DNA of 64,000 nucleotides from Hyphodiscus hymeniophilus (lineage: Eukaryota; Ascomycota; Leotiomycetes; Helotiales; Hyphodiscaceae), in NCBI GenBank assembly GCA_016508695.1, contig VNKQ01000017.1, positions 1,054,001 to 1,118,000 of the forward strand, given 5' to 3'. Of the stretch, positions 21,911 to 32,133 are shown piece after piece. The notes under the pieces were generated by a model, which saw only the letters and a list, made by a program, of their open reading frames with translations, made no database searches and was not told the origin of the DNA. Numbering within the stretch: position 1 is the stretch's first letter; the number at the start of each line of letters is the position of its first letter. The translations under genes and the position numbers were made by a program.

Positions 21911-24900
21911 CTTCCTTGGTCTTGTTGTGGTGGTTGTTGATGAGGATTGAGAATAGCTGGGTGGCGCCGGACGACCGCAAGAGGGTCGACACGGTCTACC
22001 AAGAGAAATAAAACACCGTCAAGATGATAATTTTATTGGTTGTGGGCAGCCCGCAAAGGACTGCAGAGTCGAAGAATCGAGTCGCAATATGTAAAATAGA
22101 AGTTACTGCCGTTATCGTTGTAGAAAATGCCGCCGTCGACTGGGTATATATATCCAATTACTCCAAACCGAGAATTTGATGATTCCAACGCCTGAGAGAT
22201 GCGAGATGAGAGAGGGGAGAGAGAATATTGACAATTGGCAAAGCCTTGCACCGAACGGCGCCGGCTGAAGCAGCAGGTCACCGACTGTCGGTATGGGCGA
22301 CCAAAATAGGACGGTTTTCCCTTTGTTTTTCACGGGATGAAGAGTGAGGATTGAGAGGGAGAGGAAGTGGGCGACGGGATTCGAAATATAGCAGGAATAC
22401 GGTGGCCGAAGTGATTTGGAAGGGTGGGAAAGGAAAGGTGGGTGGTGAAGGGTGGTTTGGTGGTTTGGCGGGGGTAAGGGGGGGTTCGAAAGTAGGGCAA
22501 ACGAGACGGCTTTGGATGGGTGGAACGTGCGTGAAGAAGGACGGTCGTGAATGTCCACAAATGATCGCAAGTGCATCTATCTCTTGCATCTACGAAGTAT
22601 GTATCTGCATTGCATTCAACGAAGAGCAGGGGTTGGTCAGTCGGTGTGTTTCTCTTTCTCTCTATATATCCGTCTCTCTCTCTTCGATCTGGCAACCGAT
22701 GGTTATATTTACGTCCTACTTGGCCTACTGCTGAGCCTTGGATCAGATCCGAACGGGACTGGACACCAACAATCCGGGCGTCTTCTTCCTTCTCTTCTCT
22801 GCTGCTCCTTTTGCACCTCCTCCTCCTCATTGCGGCAAGCGGGATGAAATGGAATGCAATGTTTCGGGCCAAGTAGGCACGAATCAATCGAGCGAGGTGT
22901 AGAGTCGCAAACAGCCATTCTACAATTCTGCAACTGTATTCCTTCCCGTACTTACTTACTACCTTACGGTACGAGTAAGACAGACAGACAGACAGACAGA
23001 CCAGAGCTTGCATGCGCACGAACGAATAGGCAGTTTCTTGACACACCTTCCCACATTTCACGTACCTAGTACCTACCGCCCTACCTGACAGCCTGCCAAC
23101 CTGACCTACACAGCCCCAACATCTATCCCGACCTCTTACCGCGCATGTCGTGCAGGCAATGATGCGGTTCCCAGCTTCTCCAAACAGCAGAGTCCGTAAA
23201 TTGAATTCAAGTTCACATCCTCTTCTGCAGGACTGTGCATAGTTGCGTTTATGTTTCAATCAGAAGTATTGGTAGTATTCCGAATTCTCTTCTTCTTTCC
23301 ACCTTCCCACCTTCTTTCCAGAGTACGGAACACAAATTTCCTGCACTATCTATCTTGGGAACAGTATTGTACCAAGCTTTTGAGCACCGACGGCTTACCG
23401 TCCTATTGACATGGAGAACTACGGGCCCTGGCATCGTAGTACGGTGTAGTTGCACGACAACTGTATCTTCTCCCCAGATGTTAGTGAATTCTTCCAGTTG
23501 CAAGATAGAGCACCCCATTCTCGCAACCACACCTGCATAGTAGAGATCATTTCACTGGGCATGCATCGTGAAATGATGGAGTGAGCTCACGAAGCGAAGC
23601 AGCATGCATTGCTAGCGGGCACCCTTAGAGCTGGCCGCATCTCTCACAGATGGGATAGAGAGATGGCCGTGCCCGCCTTCAAAGGCAAACCGGTATTCTC
23701 TAATCGCACATCCTTGTCCGTGGTCACCACGAAGAGCCCATTCCGAGTAGTCCATAGCTACATAGAGCTCTCACTACCAACACTGCCCTTTTGCCAATGT
23801 ACGAAAACCCCATAAGCCTCGAAGGATTCCTATTCTTTCAGCAATGCACTGGCAGCCCGCGTCAAGGCGCCTGGTGCGTTGCCGAACTGCTGCTTTCAGC
23901 CATTGTAGGCCTCACCCGGAAAGCATTGGCTGGCATTGCACATACCTCGACGCTGTATTCCTTTCAGGCTTCTCGAAGCCCTTCCTTTGTGTCGCATTGA
24001 TCATCTGCTCTTGGGAAGGCTCACACCCCTTGACCTCGACAATTATACGGAATAATTCTAACCCCGTGCATTCGATGATCAGGCACCACAATGACCCTTA
24101 CAGAAGATGATATGATGACTGTATTACGAGCAGGGCAACGCGAGACGACTGAATGTACCTGAACTTCTATCGACAGACCTATTCTGGCCGCCGTCGCCGA
24201 CGACATCTCTGCTTTCCCTCTACCCACAGCGCGATACCCGCCAGAATCATAAAACAAGACGGCACGTCTACTCTACAATAATCACAAGATTAAGCTGTAT
24301 TCACCAAAAGCCACCATCCTTCACGAAGCTACTGTATGGTAGCACCAAACAAAAGAAACGCCATGCTGGTGGTATCTTAACCGAGACCCCCAATCCCATG
24401 CATGCTGGTGATTCATTGATATCATCAGGTAATCGGGGCGCATCACTTCCTCTATCTCTCATCCAGCAACAATTTGCAGCCATCACTCGAGCTAAACGAA
24501 CATCCCACGCTTTCGAAAATCTCACCGCCACAAACGCTCTGAAAAATTCTGCGACGGTGCAGGTCCAATGGCCAAAATCCCTCACCGCACGTGACTCTAC
24601 CAACGTGGCGACCCGGAGATCAGCTCCAACATAGGTAGGTACAGACAGCAAAGACAGATTTGAGTATCCGTTTCACCGGTCAAGTAAACGTCGTTGAGGA
24701 ACTTGAGCTGCGAACTCTGTTGTTGTTATTTTAAGATTTAGTCTCAAGGTACAAAATGGACCCTGCGTCTTCGCTGGTCTTGGCAATTGACCATGGCACG
24801 GGTAGGGAGAAGCATCCGCCATGGTGCTAAGTTCTCGGAATTTTAGTAAGTCTCCTCTAAAAAAGCATGAACTTTGAAAGGTGCTGATAGGATCTAGAGA

Positions 24901-25897
24901 TGAGATCGTGTTGAGTACTGGACGATCTTGCACTTACCTGGGTGTATATCACTCGATCTCTATGTCGTTGCGGTCAAAAGCCGAGATTTTCACCTCCATC
25001 ATTTCTTATCTCAATCGCCCCATCGGCTTCATCGTTAGAGACCATGTGAATGCGATGGCATCGATTGTGTTTGGCTCTTATATGTAGGTGAAGCAATCTA
25101 ACCCCTCGAACTTGCTGTACATCCTGCTTCAAAGAACCTTCGTTCGTCCCTAGCAATTCGGAATACAAGTTTGTATTCGATAGAGTACATGTCAAGCTCT
25201 GTCTGCCATGCAATTCAAGCAATGGAGATCAAACTATCATGTCAATTAAAAAACGAGTCCACTGGTAAAACACATCCTCGCATAGAAAGTCTAGGTCGTA
25301 AGGGCAACATTAGTAGGACTGCTCTTGAAGAATGCGTCAAAGAGTTCGGATGGACAATAGAGCTGCCGGCACAGAAGATGATCGCGCCGAGTGCCCCTAA
25401 CGGAGCTAAGGGGACTTCTACACGAACTACAACCCCCTTTTCAGCCCCTAATTCTAACCCAATACGGCGCTCGCCTCGCTTGACTATCAAAAGCGCCTGA
25501 TGGTGCCTCGAAATTGTGGAGAAGTTGTGCTTTTTCATACTCCGTAAGAAAGCCAACTCTGCCGTGTTGCTAAGGCCATAAGATGCGTTCAGGTTTGGTG
25601 TTGTAAGAGAGAAGGGAGAAGGTCCCGTTCTATCATCCAAAGCATCGAAACTTGGTGACACGAGGTGATTGCCGTGCGGATATGACGAATCTGACGATCA
25701 ACCACATCTCAGACCCCACAAAAACAACGCTGCGCGATGCTACCCATCTCATTCCCAAAAAAAAAGGGCGTGACCTCGTAGTCGCCCTACAGACTTAAGG
25801 CGATCTAGAAGAAGAGGTTAAATGCCCCAAATGTTTCTCATTCGCGTCTGTTGAAGTCAACTGCGAATCTCGCATTGCCATAATTTTCGATCCGAAA
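21911..25897. other. Long gene-poor region between the copper-fist and P450 genes
   Basis: Nearly 4 kb without a supported gene, containing both divergent promoters. A pure GACA microsatellite lies at 22979-23001. Frames such as minus 22330-23259 (about 310 codons) are rich in Cys, Arg and Ser, have no domain character and start in simple sequence. I see no transposase, reverse transcriptase or tRNA. Confidence 0.45.
22979..23001. repeat. GACA microsatellite
   Basis: About six perfect GACA units in a row, flanked by unique sequence about 1.07 kb upstream of the copper-fist start codon. It could be a length-polymorphic marker. Confidence 0.95.
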
Positions 25898-27646
25898 ATG
25901 TTTGACTTCCCTGGTATTGACAGTCTTAGCGCCACGTTTCCTACCTTCGCACTCATTGTATCGTTGTCTATTGTTGCCCAGGGAGTCTGGAGGCTTTACT
26001 TCAGTCCAGTCTCGAAGTTTCTCGGGCCAAAACTAGCTGCTCTTACATACTGGTGTGTATTCTTCTCACGAGCCTCTCCTGGACTTCTCATGTCAATGGT
26101 TTCCAAGCACTTCGTTGAAGCCTTGTCTGATAACCCTGCGCTTTGCGTAGGTATGAGTTCTGCTATGACATTCTCCAACACGGCCAGTATATCTGGAAGA
26201 TTCGTGACATGCACGAGAGATACGGCCCCATCGTCCGGATCAATCCTCACGAACTCCATGTCTTGGACTCGAGCTTCTACCATATCCTCTACGCCGGAGG
26301 AGGCCAGAAGCGGGATCGGGATCCTTGGCATTGTGATGGCCTTACGGTGAGCGGGAGTCTCCTGGCGACGGTCTCTCATGATCTCCACCGAAATCGTCGA
26401 GCGGCTCTGAGCTCCTTCTTCTCAATGGCCAATACAAGAAAACTACAGCCTGTTGTGGAAGAGAGAGTAAGCAAAGTGGTTGAGCGGTTCGTTGAATTGA
26501 GAGATTCTGGGAAAGTCGTCAATCTCTTGCATGCATTATCTGCCTTCTCAAACGGTCAGCTCTAGACGTATCAAAATATTGGTCTTTCTAACATTTGCTA
26601 GATGTTATCACCGAGTATTGCTTTGGAAGATCAGCTCATCGGCTTGAACATCCGGAGTTTGACACATCTTATTACACCATAATGATGGGAAGTGCTGGCC
26701 AAACGCCGCTGATAAAACATCTCGGCTTCATACCCAAACTCATGCTGTCTTTGCCCGAATCGCTGGCGCTGAAGATGGGAGGAGGTCTCTCAAACGTCGT
26801 CAAAACGAGAGTAGTAGGTCTTCGTTTCATCTTGAGAGAAGAAAGATATGCTGACAAGAATCGCAGGCTCTCCGATCCCAGATCAACGAGGTAAAACGTG
26901 CTTCTTCAGAGGACCAAGCAAAACGCGAAACCATCTTTCAACATCTCCTAGAGAGCGATCTGCCCGAGAGCGAGAAGAGCGACGCCCGTCTGATCGACGA
27001 AGGAATCGTCCTCATCGGCGCCGGAAGCCACACCGTCGCATGGACGCTGACCGTATCCACCTTCCACATCCTCTCGAATCCCGCCATCCTGCGGAGCCTC
27101 AAGAAGGAGTTCCGCGCGGCTAAGAAACCCGGCCAAGCTCTCACGCTTCAACAGCTGGAGAAGCTGCCCTACATGACCGCAGTCATCAAAGAGGGTCTCC
27201 GCCTTGCCTACGGTGTCAGTGTGCGGCTGCCGCGCATCGCGCAGGACGCGGACCTGCGATTCAACGAATGGGTCATCCCGAGAGGGACATCGATCAGTAT
27301 GAGCACCGTTCTCCAGCACCAGAACCGCGAGGTTTTCCCCGAGCCAGCGTCTTTCCGGCCCGAGCGATGGCTCCAGGACAAGTCGGGTCGCCTGGAGCGG
27401 CACCTGGCGTCGTTCAACGCCGGGTCTAGGGTCTGCGTCGGTGTCAACCTCGCTTGGGCGGAGCTGTACCTCTGCCTTGCTGCGATCTTCGATACCTTTG
27501 GGGGAACGAGCTACAGGGACGAGAGTGACGAGGGCGTGTTGGAGCTGTTCGAGACGGGCCTGGATGATGTGGAGATCAAGGCCGATATTTTCTTCCCGGT
27601 TGTGAGGGAAGGCTCGAAAGGAGTGAGGGTATTGATCAGAACCTAG
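25898..27646 (+). CDS. Cytochrome P450 monooxygenase
   Basis: Exons 25898-26052, 26151-26554, 26602-26813 and 26867-27646 give 516 residues, a normal P450 length. The N-terminus has one membrane anchor (FALIVSLSIVAQGVW) followed by FSPVSKFLGPKLAALTYWYE. Hallmarks are the I-helix oxygen-binding motif GAGSHTV, the K-helix EGLR (about 366-369), FRPERW, and the haem loop FNAGSRVCVG with ligand Cys at about 447. The motif HCDGLTVSGSLLATVSHDLH resembles fungal P450s grouped with trichodiene oxygenase and benzoate-hydroxylase-like enzymes; the substrate is unknown. It should sit in the endoplasmic reticulum membrane and use cytochrome P450 reductase. No biosynthetic core gene lies nearby, so it looks like a stand-alone gene. 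The donor of intron 3 could be 3 nt upstream, at 26811. Exon 4 is clearly richer in G+C than exons 2 and 3. Confidence 0.93.
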
Positions 27647-28259
27647 GTATGGGCGTTCGCCCTTTACTGATTTACTGGACGTCTTAACCGTTCCGAATCC
27701 AAGAAATAATTCATCAACCCTTTTTTGAAGAAGCCACATCTTTGAAACATACCTTACAGTGTACTGCTTTAGCTTTACTGGGATCCTTTTCTGCTTTCCA
27801 GTAACTGGCTCTATGGGTAGTTAGAAGGGAAAGGCCATGGCAGTTTCGGCAGGTTTCCTTGTGGATTGCTGAGTATGTTCAGAGTACTCAAGTGCCAAGT
27901 ATGAAGAGATGGCCATTCGTGTGGATATGGAGATTTACAAATCGATCATCACTTGCCCATCGAAGCTTAATTCAGAGGTTATGTCCTTTTGATTCTAATC
28001 CTTCCCCTTCAAGACCAATCAGCACGCTCTACAAGTTTTCGCATTTCGGATATGTGCTTTCTCAAAAGTGAGATCGACCCATTCGTATGGCTTTTATTCG
28101 TGGCATCTTAGCTATCTAACATCCCAGTCCGTGCCATTGGCAAAACACAATCGCATTCGCATCGACGTCGATTCATCAAACGCCAACGCCAATCCTCGTT
28201 CGAAAAATCCAATCAAACCGTTTGTCCATTTGCATTCCCTCGCCATAACCGCTACCCCC
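27647..28259. other. Convergent intergenic spacer
   Basis: The 613 bp between the P450 and the small hydrophobic protein hold both 3' flanks. I see no coding or structured element. Confidence 0.5.
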
Positions 28260-28646
28260 CTACTGAGTCTTCTTCGCCGGAGCCGCAGTGACCGGACGAC
28301 CATTTCGCTGCTGATACACGGCGTAGAGGAAGAAAGCGGCGACCAGACCACCAATCACGACGATATTGCCTGCATCAGTTGTCAGCATGTTCCACACCGC
28401 ATCACCACGAACCCATCTCCCATGGCTCATGTTGGCGAACTCACTCAGCAGGAACTTGAGCAGACCCTCAAACGTGTGCGCCAGTCCCGAGATGGTCGTA
28501 CCGACCGCTGAGAGCAGGGTTTGGAATACGCCGAGGATGGCATTGAGGATGGACTGGAAGACGGCGAGGATGGAGCCGAAGGCGGCGACGATGGTGGAGA
28601 AGATGCCGTGGACGAGCGAGCCGAGTTGATCGAAGATTGAAGGCAT
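28260..28646 (-). CDS. Small hydrophobic protein with amphipathic repeats and one membrane segment
   Basis: Exons 28646-28445 and 28369-28260 encode 103 residues. After MPSIFDQLGSLVHG the chain is a series of similar hydrophobic units (IFSTIVAAFGSILAV, FQSILNAILGVFQTLL, AVGTTISGLAHTFEGLL) spaced by about 11 residues. A clear membrane segment follows (NIVVIGGLVAAFFLYAVY) and then a short basic tail QQRNGRPVTAAPAKKTQ. This suggests a membrane-lying amphipathic helix plus one transmembrane helix. I do not recognise a named family. The 75-nt intron (GTGAGT donor, CTGAC branch point) is a multiple of three and stop-free, so retention would place 25 polar residues before the membrane helix. The upstream region has no shared promoter. 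Gene reality is likely, function unknown. Confidence 0.75.
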   Translation of the reverse strand: MPSIFDQLGSLVHGIFSTIVAAFGSILAVFQSILNAILGVFQTLLSAVGTTISGLAHTFEGLLKFLLSEFANMSHGRWVRGDAVWNMLTTDAGNIVVIGGLVAAFFLYAVYQQRNGRPVTAAPAKKTQ

Positions 28647-30183
28647 GTTTGTGGTTGGGGAAGACTATTGTCAGTTTATCAGTTAGGATTCTGGGTTGTA
28701 AAAGTAATACTAGAAAGGTACTCACTCTTGAGAGATGTACTTTGAAAGTTGGGTTGGGTATGAAGGTCGCGTGTTTACTTATGAGAGTGATAAGAACGAG
28801 AATGTGGAGGGAAGTGTATGTACGGTGTGGCGCATCTTATACTTGTTGTCGGACCTTGATATTGACTGTGGCGTCACAGATCAGATGACCTCACAGCTTT
28901 AAGGGCTAAAGGGAAATCCAGATATGAGAACAACAGGTTGTCCTATCGTTTGCGAACAATCGCAGGGTACCTGAACGGCCTTGCGTCATACTAGGCAGGA
29001 ATGTCTTGGCGATGTTCTTTGTGCCAGGGAAGGAAGGAGTCACCCAACTACCGACTACCGATTACCAACTACCAACTCCTATGAGATCGAGATGGGAGAC
29101 CAACTGTTCACAGCGAGACCAACCAATAGAAATAATCAGGTCTACAACCAGGCCTACTTGCATAATTAAATATTTGCATAACTTCATTCCAACTTTCATA
29201 ATCGCATTCCTTCCCCCAGTAAGTGTGACCTCGGTGGCGCCTGCAGTCATCGTGCAAGGTCTCACTAGAGTGTGCGGGGGCGGGAACTAAATGAAATCTT
29301 GGCATATCAGAGAATTTTCCTGTGAATAACTTCATCTTTCTTACATACTTTTCCATCAACCCCACTCAACCCTCCTCTCTCCTCGCAACCTCCCAGTTTC
29401 GAGGTTAGCTGTCTTCACCTTTGATTTAGACGATAGAAGAGGGCTCTTAGCGGGTTCGGTCTAGTGCGCAACCCCACGTGCTGCTCTCCGAGCCTCGCCT
29501 CGCCTCCCCAGACTTGCGGCTCATTGCGGCTCTGCGCGGTGTGCGGCCCCACTTTGTATTGCACAGTTTGGTAGTCGTATTGTTTTGATTAAGGCCTTTT
29601 TGGTTCAACAGGTATTGGAACGCAGATCTGTCGCTGCAACAAGCTCTTAGATGGTCTCGAGCTGCGCGATTGTCGGTTCCCTTACTTACAATAAACCCCC
29701 CAAGGAAGCCTAGAGGTCCAATCCCTCGATCTGGGTACGGTTTTTGGGCTGTCCTGCGACTTCTGGCTGCGGCCACAGGAAAGTCAGCAGTCTATCGGCC
29801 CTTGGCGGGGTTCGAGAAAACCGTCTGGCCAAGTGCTTTTTTTGCAATTTTGGCTCTCTGGAACTGCATCGAGGTGGTTGTGGAGGCCCTGATTTCTTTT
29901 TGGTTTTCTGGCGGCTAATACGCGCTTTGTTTACACAACCGAGTGAAGGTATCTCAATCTTCACGTGGTAGAGGAGGATGAGTGTTATGTCAGACCCATT
30001 GAGAACACCAGAAACGTCTTTGTTTTTGCAACACCTCTTAAATTGGTCCAGCTGAGCTCAACTGAGTATCTCCAAAAGAATTCAAGAGGCATTCCTCATT
30101 ATATAAAGGAATCAATCCTCTTCTCGAGAAACCTCGTTACAATCATTACGCACTCTTTCTCATCTGACCTTGTCCTGCGTACA
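28647..30183. other. Intergenic region between divergent genes
   Basis: This 1.5-kb stretch contains the promoters of the small hydrophobic protein gene (leftward) and the SET gene (rightward). The frame of the SET gene is open back to 29965 but without a convincing ATG before 30184. Other frames overlap on both strands around 29450-29970 and show no domain. Confidence 0.5.
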
Positions 30184-30834
30184 ATGCCACCACCTAGATC
30201 AGGGCCAGGACCTCTTCCAAGAAATTGGCCCACCAATAGTCCATACATCGTAACACCAGTCTACTCCAAATCCCTATCCTCTTCTCACGATTCTTCCCTT
30301 CGAACGCGACCAAGCGACGCTTTCGAGATCCCAGCCAACTCTCCCAGAGGCCCATGTCAACTCGTGAGAGTCACCCCAATCGCAAATCCCTCCCACCCAG
30401 CAAACGGTCAAAGCGGCTTATTCGCAACCAAAGATCTCAAACCAGGGACGTTTATCCTTCAATACCTGGGAGAGATCCACGCCTCTCCTACACCATCCTT
30501 TTCAACCCAGAACTCAAATGCCGACCCTCACGCACACTCTGACTACGACTTGAGCCTCGATCGCGAGCATGGAATAGGGATCGATGCCGCGAAGATGGGA
30601 AACGAGGCGAGATTCACCAACGATTACCGAGGCATTGCCGAGAAGCCGAATGCGGAGTTCAGGGAGATATGGGATGGGAGGAAGAAGGAGCGCGGCATGG
30701 CGGTTTGTGTCTTGGGGGAGGGGAAGAGTGGGAAGGGAAAGGGTATACGAAAGGGCGAGGAGATCCTTGTTAGTTATGGGAGGGGCTTTTGGGGTGCTAG
30801 GAGGGCCGACGATGAGAATACTGCTGATGTCTGA
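30184..30834 (+). CDS. SET-domain protein, probable lysine methyltransferase family
   Basis: One exon encodes 216 residues from the first ATG of the open frame. After a Pro/Ser-rich leader comes a short SET core: GLFATKDLKPGTFILQYLGE (strand and turn of SET-N), DYDLSLDREHGIGIDAAK, NEARFTNDYRG (the cofactor-binding position, where most SET enzymes have NHxC) and KGEEILVSYGRGFWG (the catalytic Tyr region). There are no pre-SET or post-SET cysteines. The family transfers methyl groups from S-adenosylmethionine to lysines of histones or other proteins; target and activity here are unknown, and the Asp in place of His at the NH motif could weaken it. Similar short fungal SET proteins with NDYR or NDFR are known to me as uncharacterised. 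Probably soluble, nuclear or cytosolic. Confidence 0.87.
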   Translation: MPPPRSGPGPLPRNWPTNSPYIVTPVYSKSLSSSHDSSLRTRPSDAFEIPANSPRGPCQLVRVTPIANPSHPANGQSGLFATKDLKPGTFILQYLGEIHASPTPSFSTQNSNADPHAHSDYDLSLDREHGIGIDAAKMGNEARFTNDYRGIAEKPNAEFREIWDGRKKERGMAVCVLGEGKSGKGKGIRKGEEILVSYGRGFWGARRADDENTADV

Positions 30835-32133
30835 GTGGTGAGAGTTGCTGCATGGTAGGTTTTTGTATTCGTTCAACCTATTCAAGCAAGGTCTAACTTT
30901 CCACAGATATCCAACCCGACTCCACTTATCATTCTTAAAAACACACTCTCCGCCAGCCCTCCACATACCGCCGCTCAAAGATCGCCCTCCAAAAACTGCG
31001 GCCCCATACCAAGACTTTATTCCTCCCTCTCATTCCTCCAATGACTGACGATGACATCCGTCCCAGGTATCCACACCCTTTCTCCAGCTTCTCATGCAAT
31101 TCCTACATACCGCCTGCTTCAACTCCGCTGTTCATCCTTGCTGGAATATCTGGATAACGACGAGCTTGTCTGTGCGTGAAGATGTGAGATTCGTACCCTT
31201 ATGGATATTTCCGTATAGTTCGTGGTGTCTTGCTATTTGGTATCTATTGGTCTGGCCCATCAGGCTACTATTTCAGGGCTGGAAGGAGAAATCGGGAAGA
31301 GCGAATGTGGGGAAGAGGGAAGAGAGAAGATGCTCAGGAACTGCATACCAATCTCAAGGCTGCGCCTTGGATCTCGCCAGCATGACTTGCTGCACCATAT
31401 TTGCTATGTCCTGATCTCTTCCGGCCATCGTACACGACCGAGCCTATCGATTTTCACCAGGGGGCATGAGCTTCTTGGAATTTCTTCCATGAAATCTCAC
31501 AAGCTACGAGGGGAAAGGTAGGGGTTTCGAACCCGAGTCGGCGATGCTTCGAACCTGTGGTTGTTTTCTCGGACACATCAAACACCGAGGAGGTGTATAT
31601 GACAGTGGATTGTGCAAACGAGATACCTACCCATGTTTAGGAAGATTACTTTTATTACAGTGAGAGACTGTCTCAACTATTTCAATCACACGCTTCTTTC
31701 GCCGTCCTTGGAGAGATCTGTTCTTCGGTCTCTTGAAGAAACTGGGGTTACCGCAGAACACATAACTGGGGCAAATTTAAGCCATATTAGGATGTTCGAG
31801 ATTATCTGTTAGTATGATAACACTCACTGTCCATGGCATCGTTAACCATTTCGTGTTACGGTGTATGTGCTTGATCCCTTGGGTCATGCACTGGTAGCAA
31901 GGCTCAAGTTTCAAGAAAGGACAGGAAAACACAACCAGATTGCTCATTGCCTATTCTAAAGTCCTCTGAAGCACTTGGAAAAGGCGTTACTCCAGTGCTT
32001 ATCCTCTCATAAAAGCTGCCTAGCATTAAAAACAATTGCTCGCCTGACCTCCTGTTTGGAGGTGTTCTCATAATGATCCCTTGTAACTCCAGACATCGTA
32101 TGAACAAAAAAACAGCAATGTCGTCAATATCAT
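30835..32133. other. Intergenic region containing one copy of a dispersed repeat
   Basis: This convergent gap of 1.3 kb holds the 3' flanks of the SET gene and the SH3 gene and the repeat copy at 31659-31820. Two minus-strand GGTTCGA motifs at about 31515-31550 resemble tRNA B boxes, but no tRNA cloverleaf can be built. Confidence 0.5.
31659..31820 (+). repeat. Dispersed repeat, copy B
   Basis: This plus-strand copy corresponds to the minus strand of 9385-9545. It begins with the palindrome GAGACTGTCTC, keeps the block TTTCAATCACACGCTTCTTT without a mismatch and ends near ATTATCTGTTAGTATGAT. The flanks differ from those of copy A. All three frames contain differences that make continued coding unlikely, although one frame stays open for about 50 codons in both copies. 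Confidence 0.7.

Noticed and set aside
22330..23259. Minus-strand open frame of about 310 codons
   Set aside because: Composition is Cys/Arg/Ser-rich from simple sequence, there is no domain, and it crosses the GACA microsatellite; probably chance.
25242..25661. Minus-strand frame with a slightly transposon-like feel
   Set aside because: I could find no integrase, reverse transcriptase or transposase motif and no repeat structure around it.
26948..27739. 263-codon minus-strand frame opposite the P450
   Set aside because: Shadow of the GC-rich last P450 exon; no conserved motif.
25898..28646. Idea of a secondary-metabolite cluster around the P450
   Set aside because: No polyketide synthase, peptide synthetase, terpene cyclase, transporter or cluster regulator lies nearby.
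31500..31560. Two GGTTCGA motifs resembling tRNA B boxes on the minus strand
   Set aside because: No matching acceptor, D or anticodon stems could be built on either strand at the right spacing.
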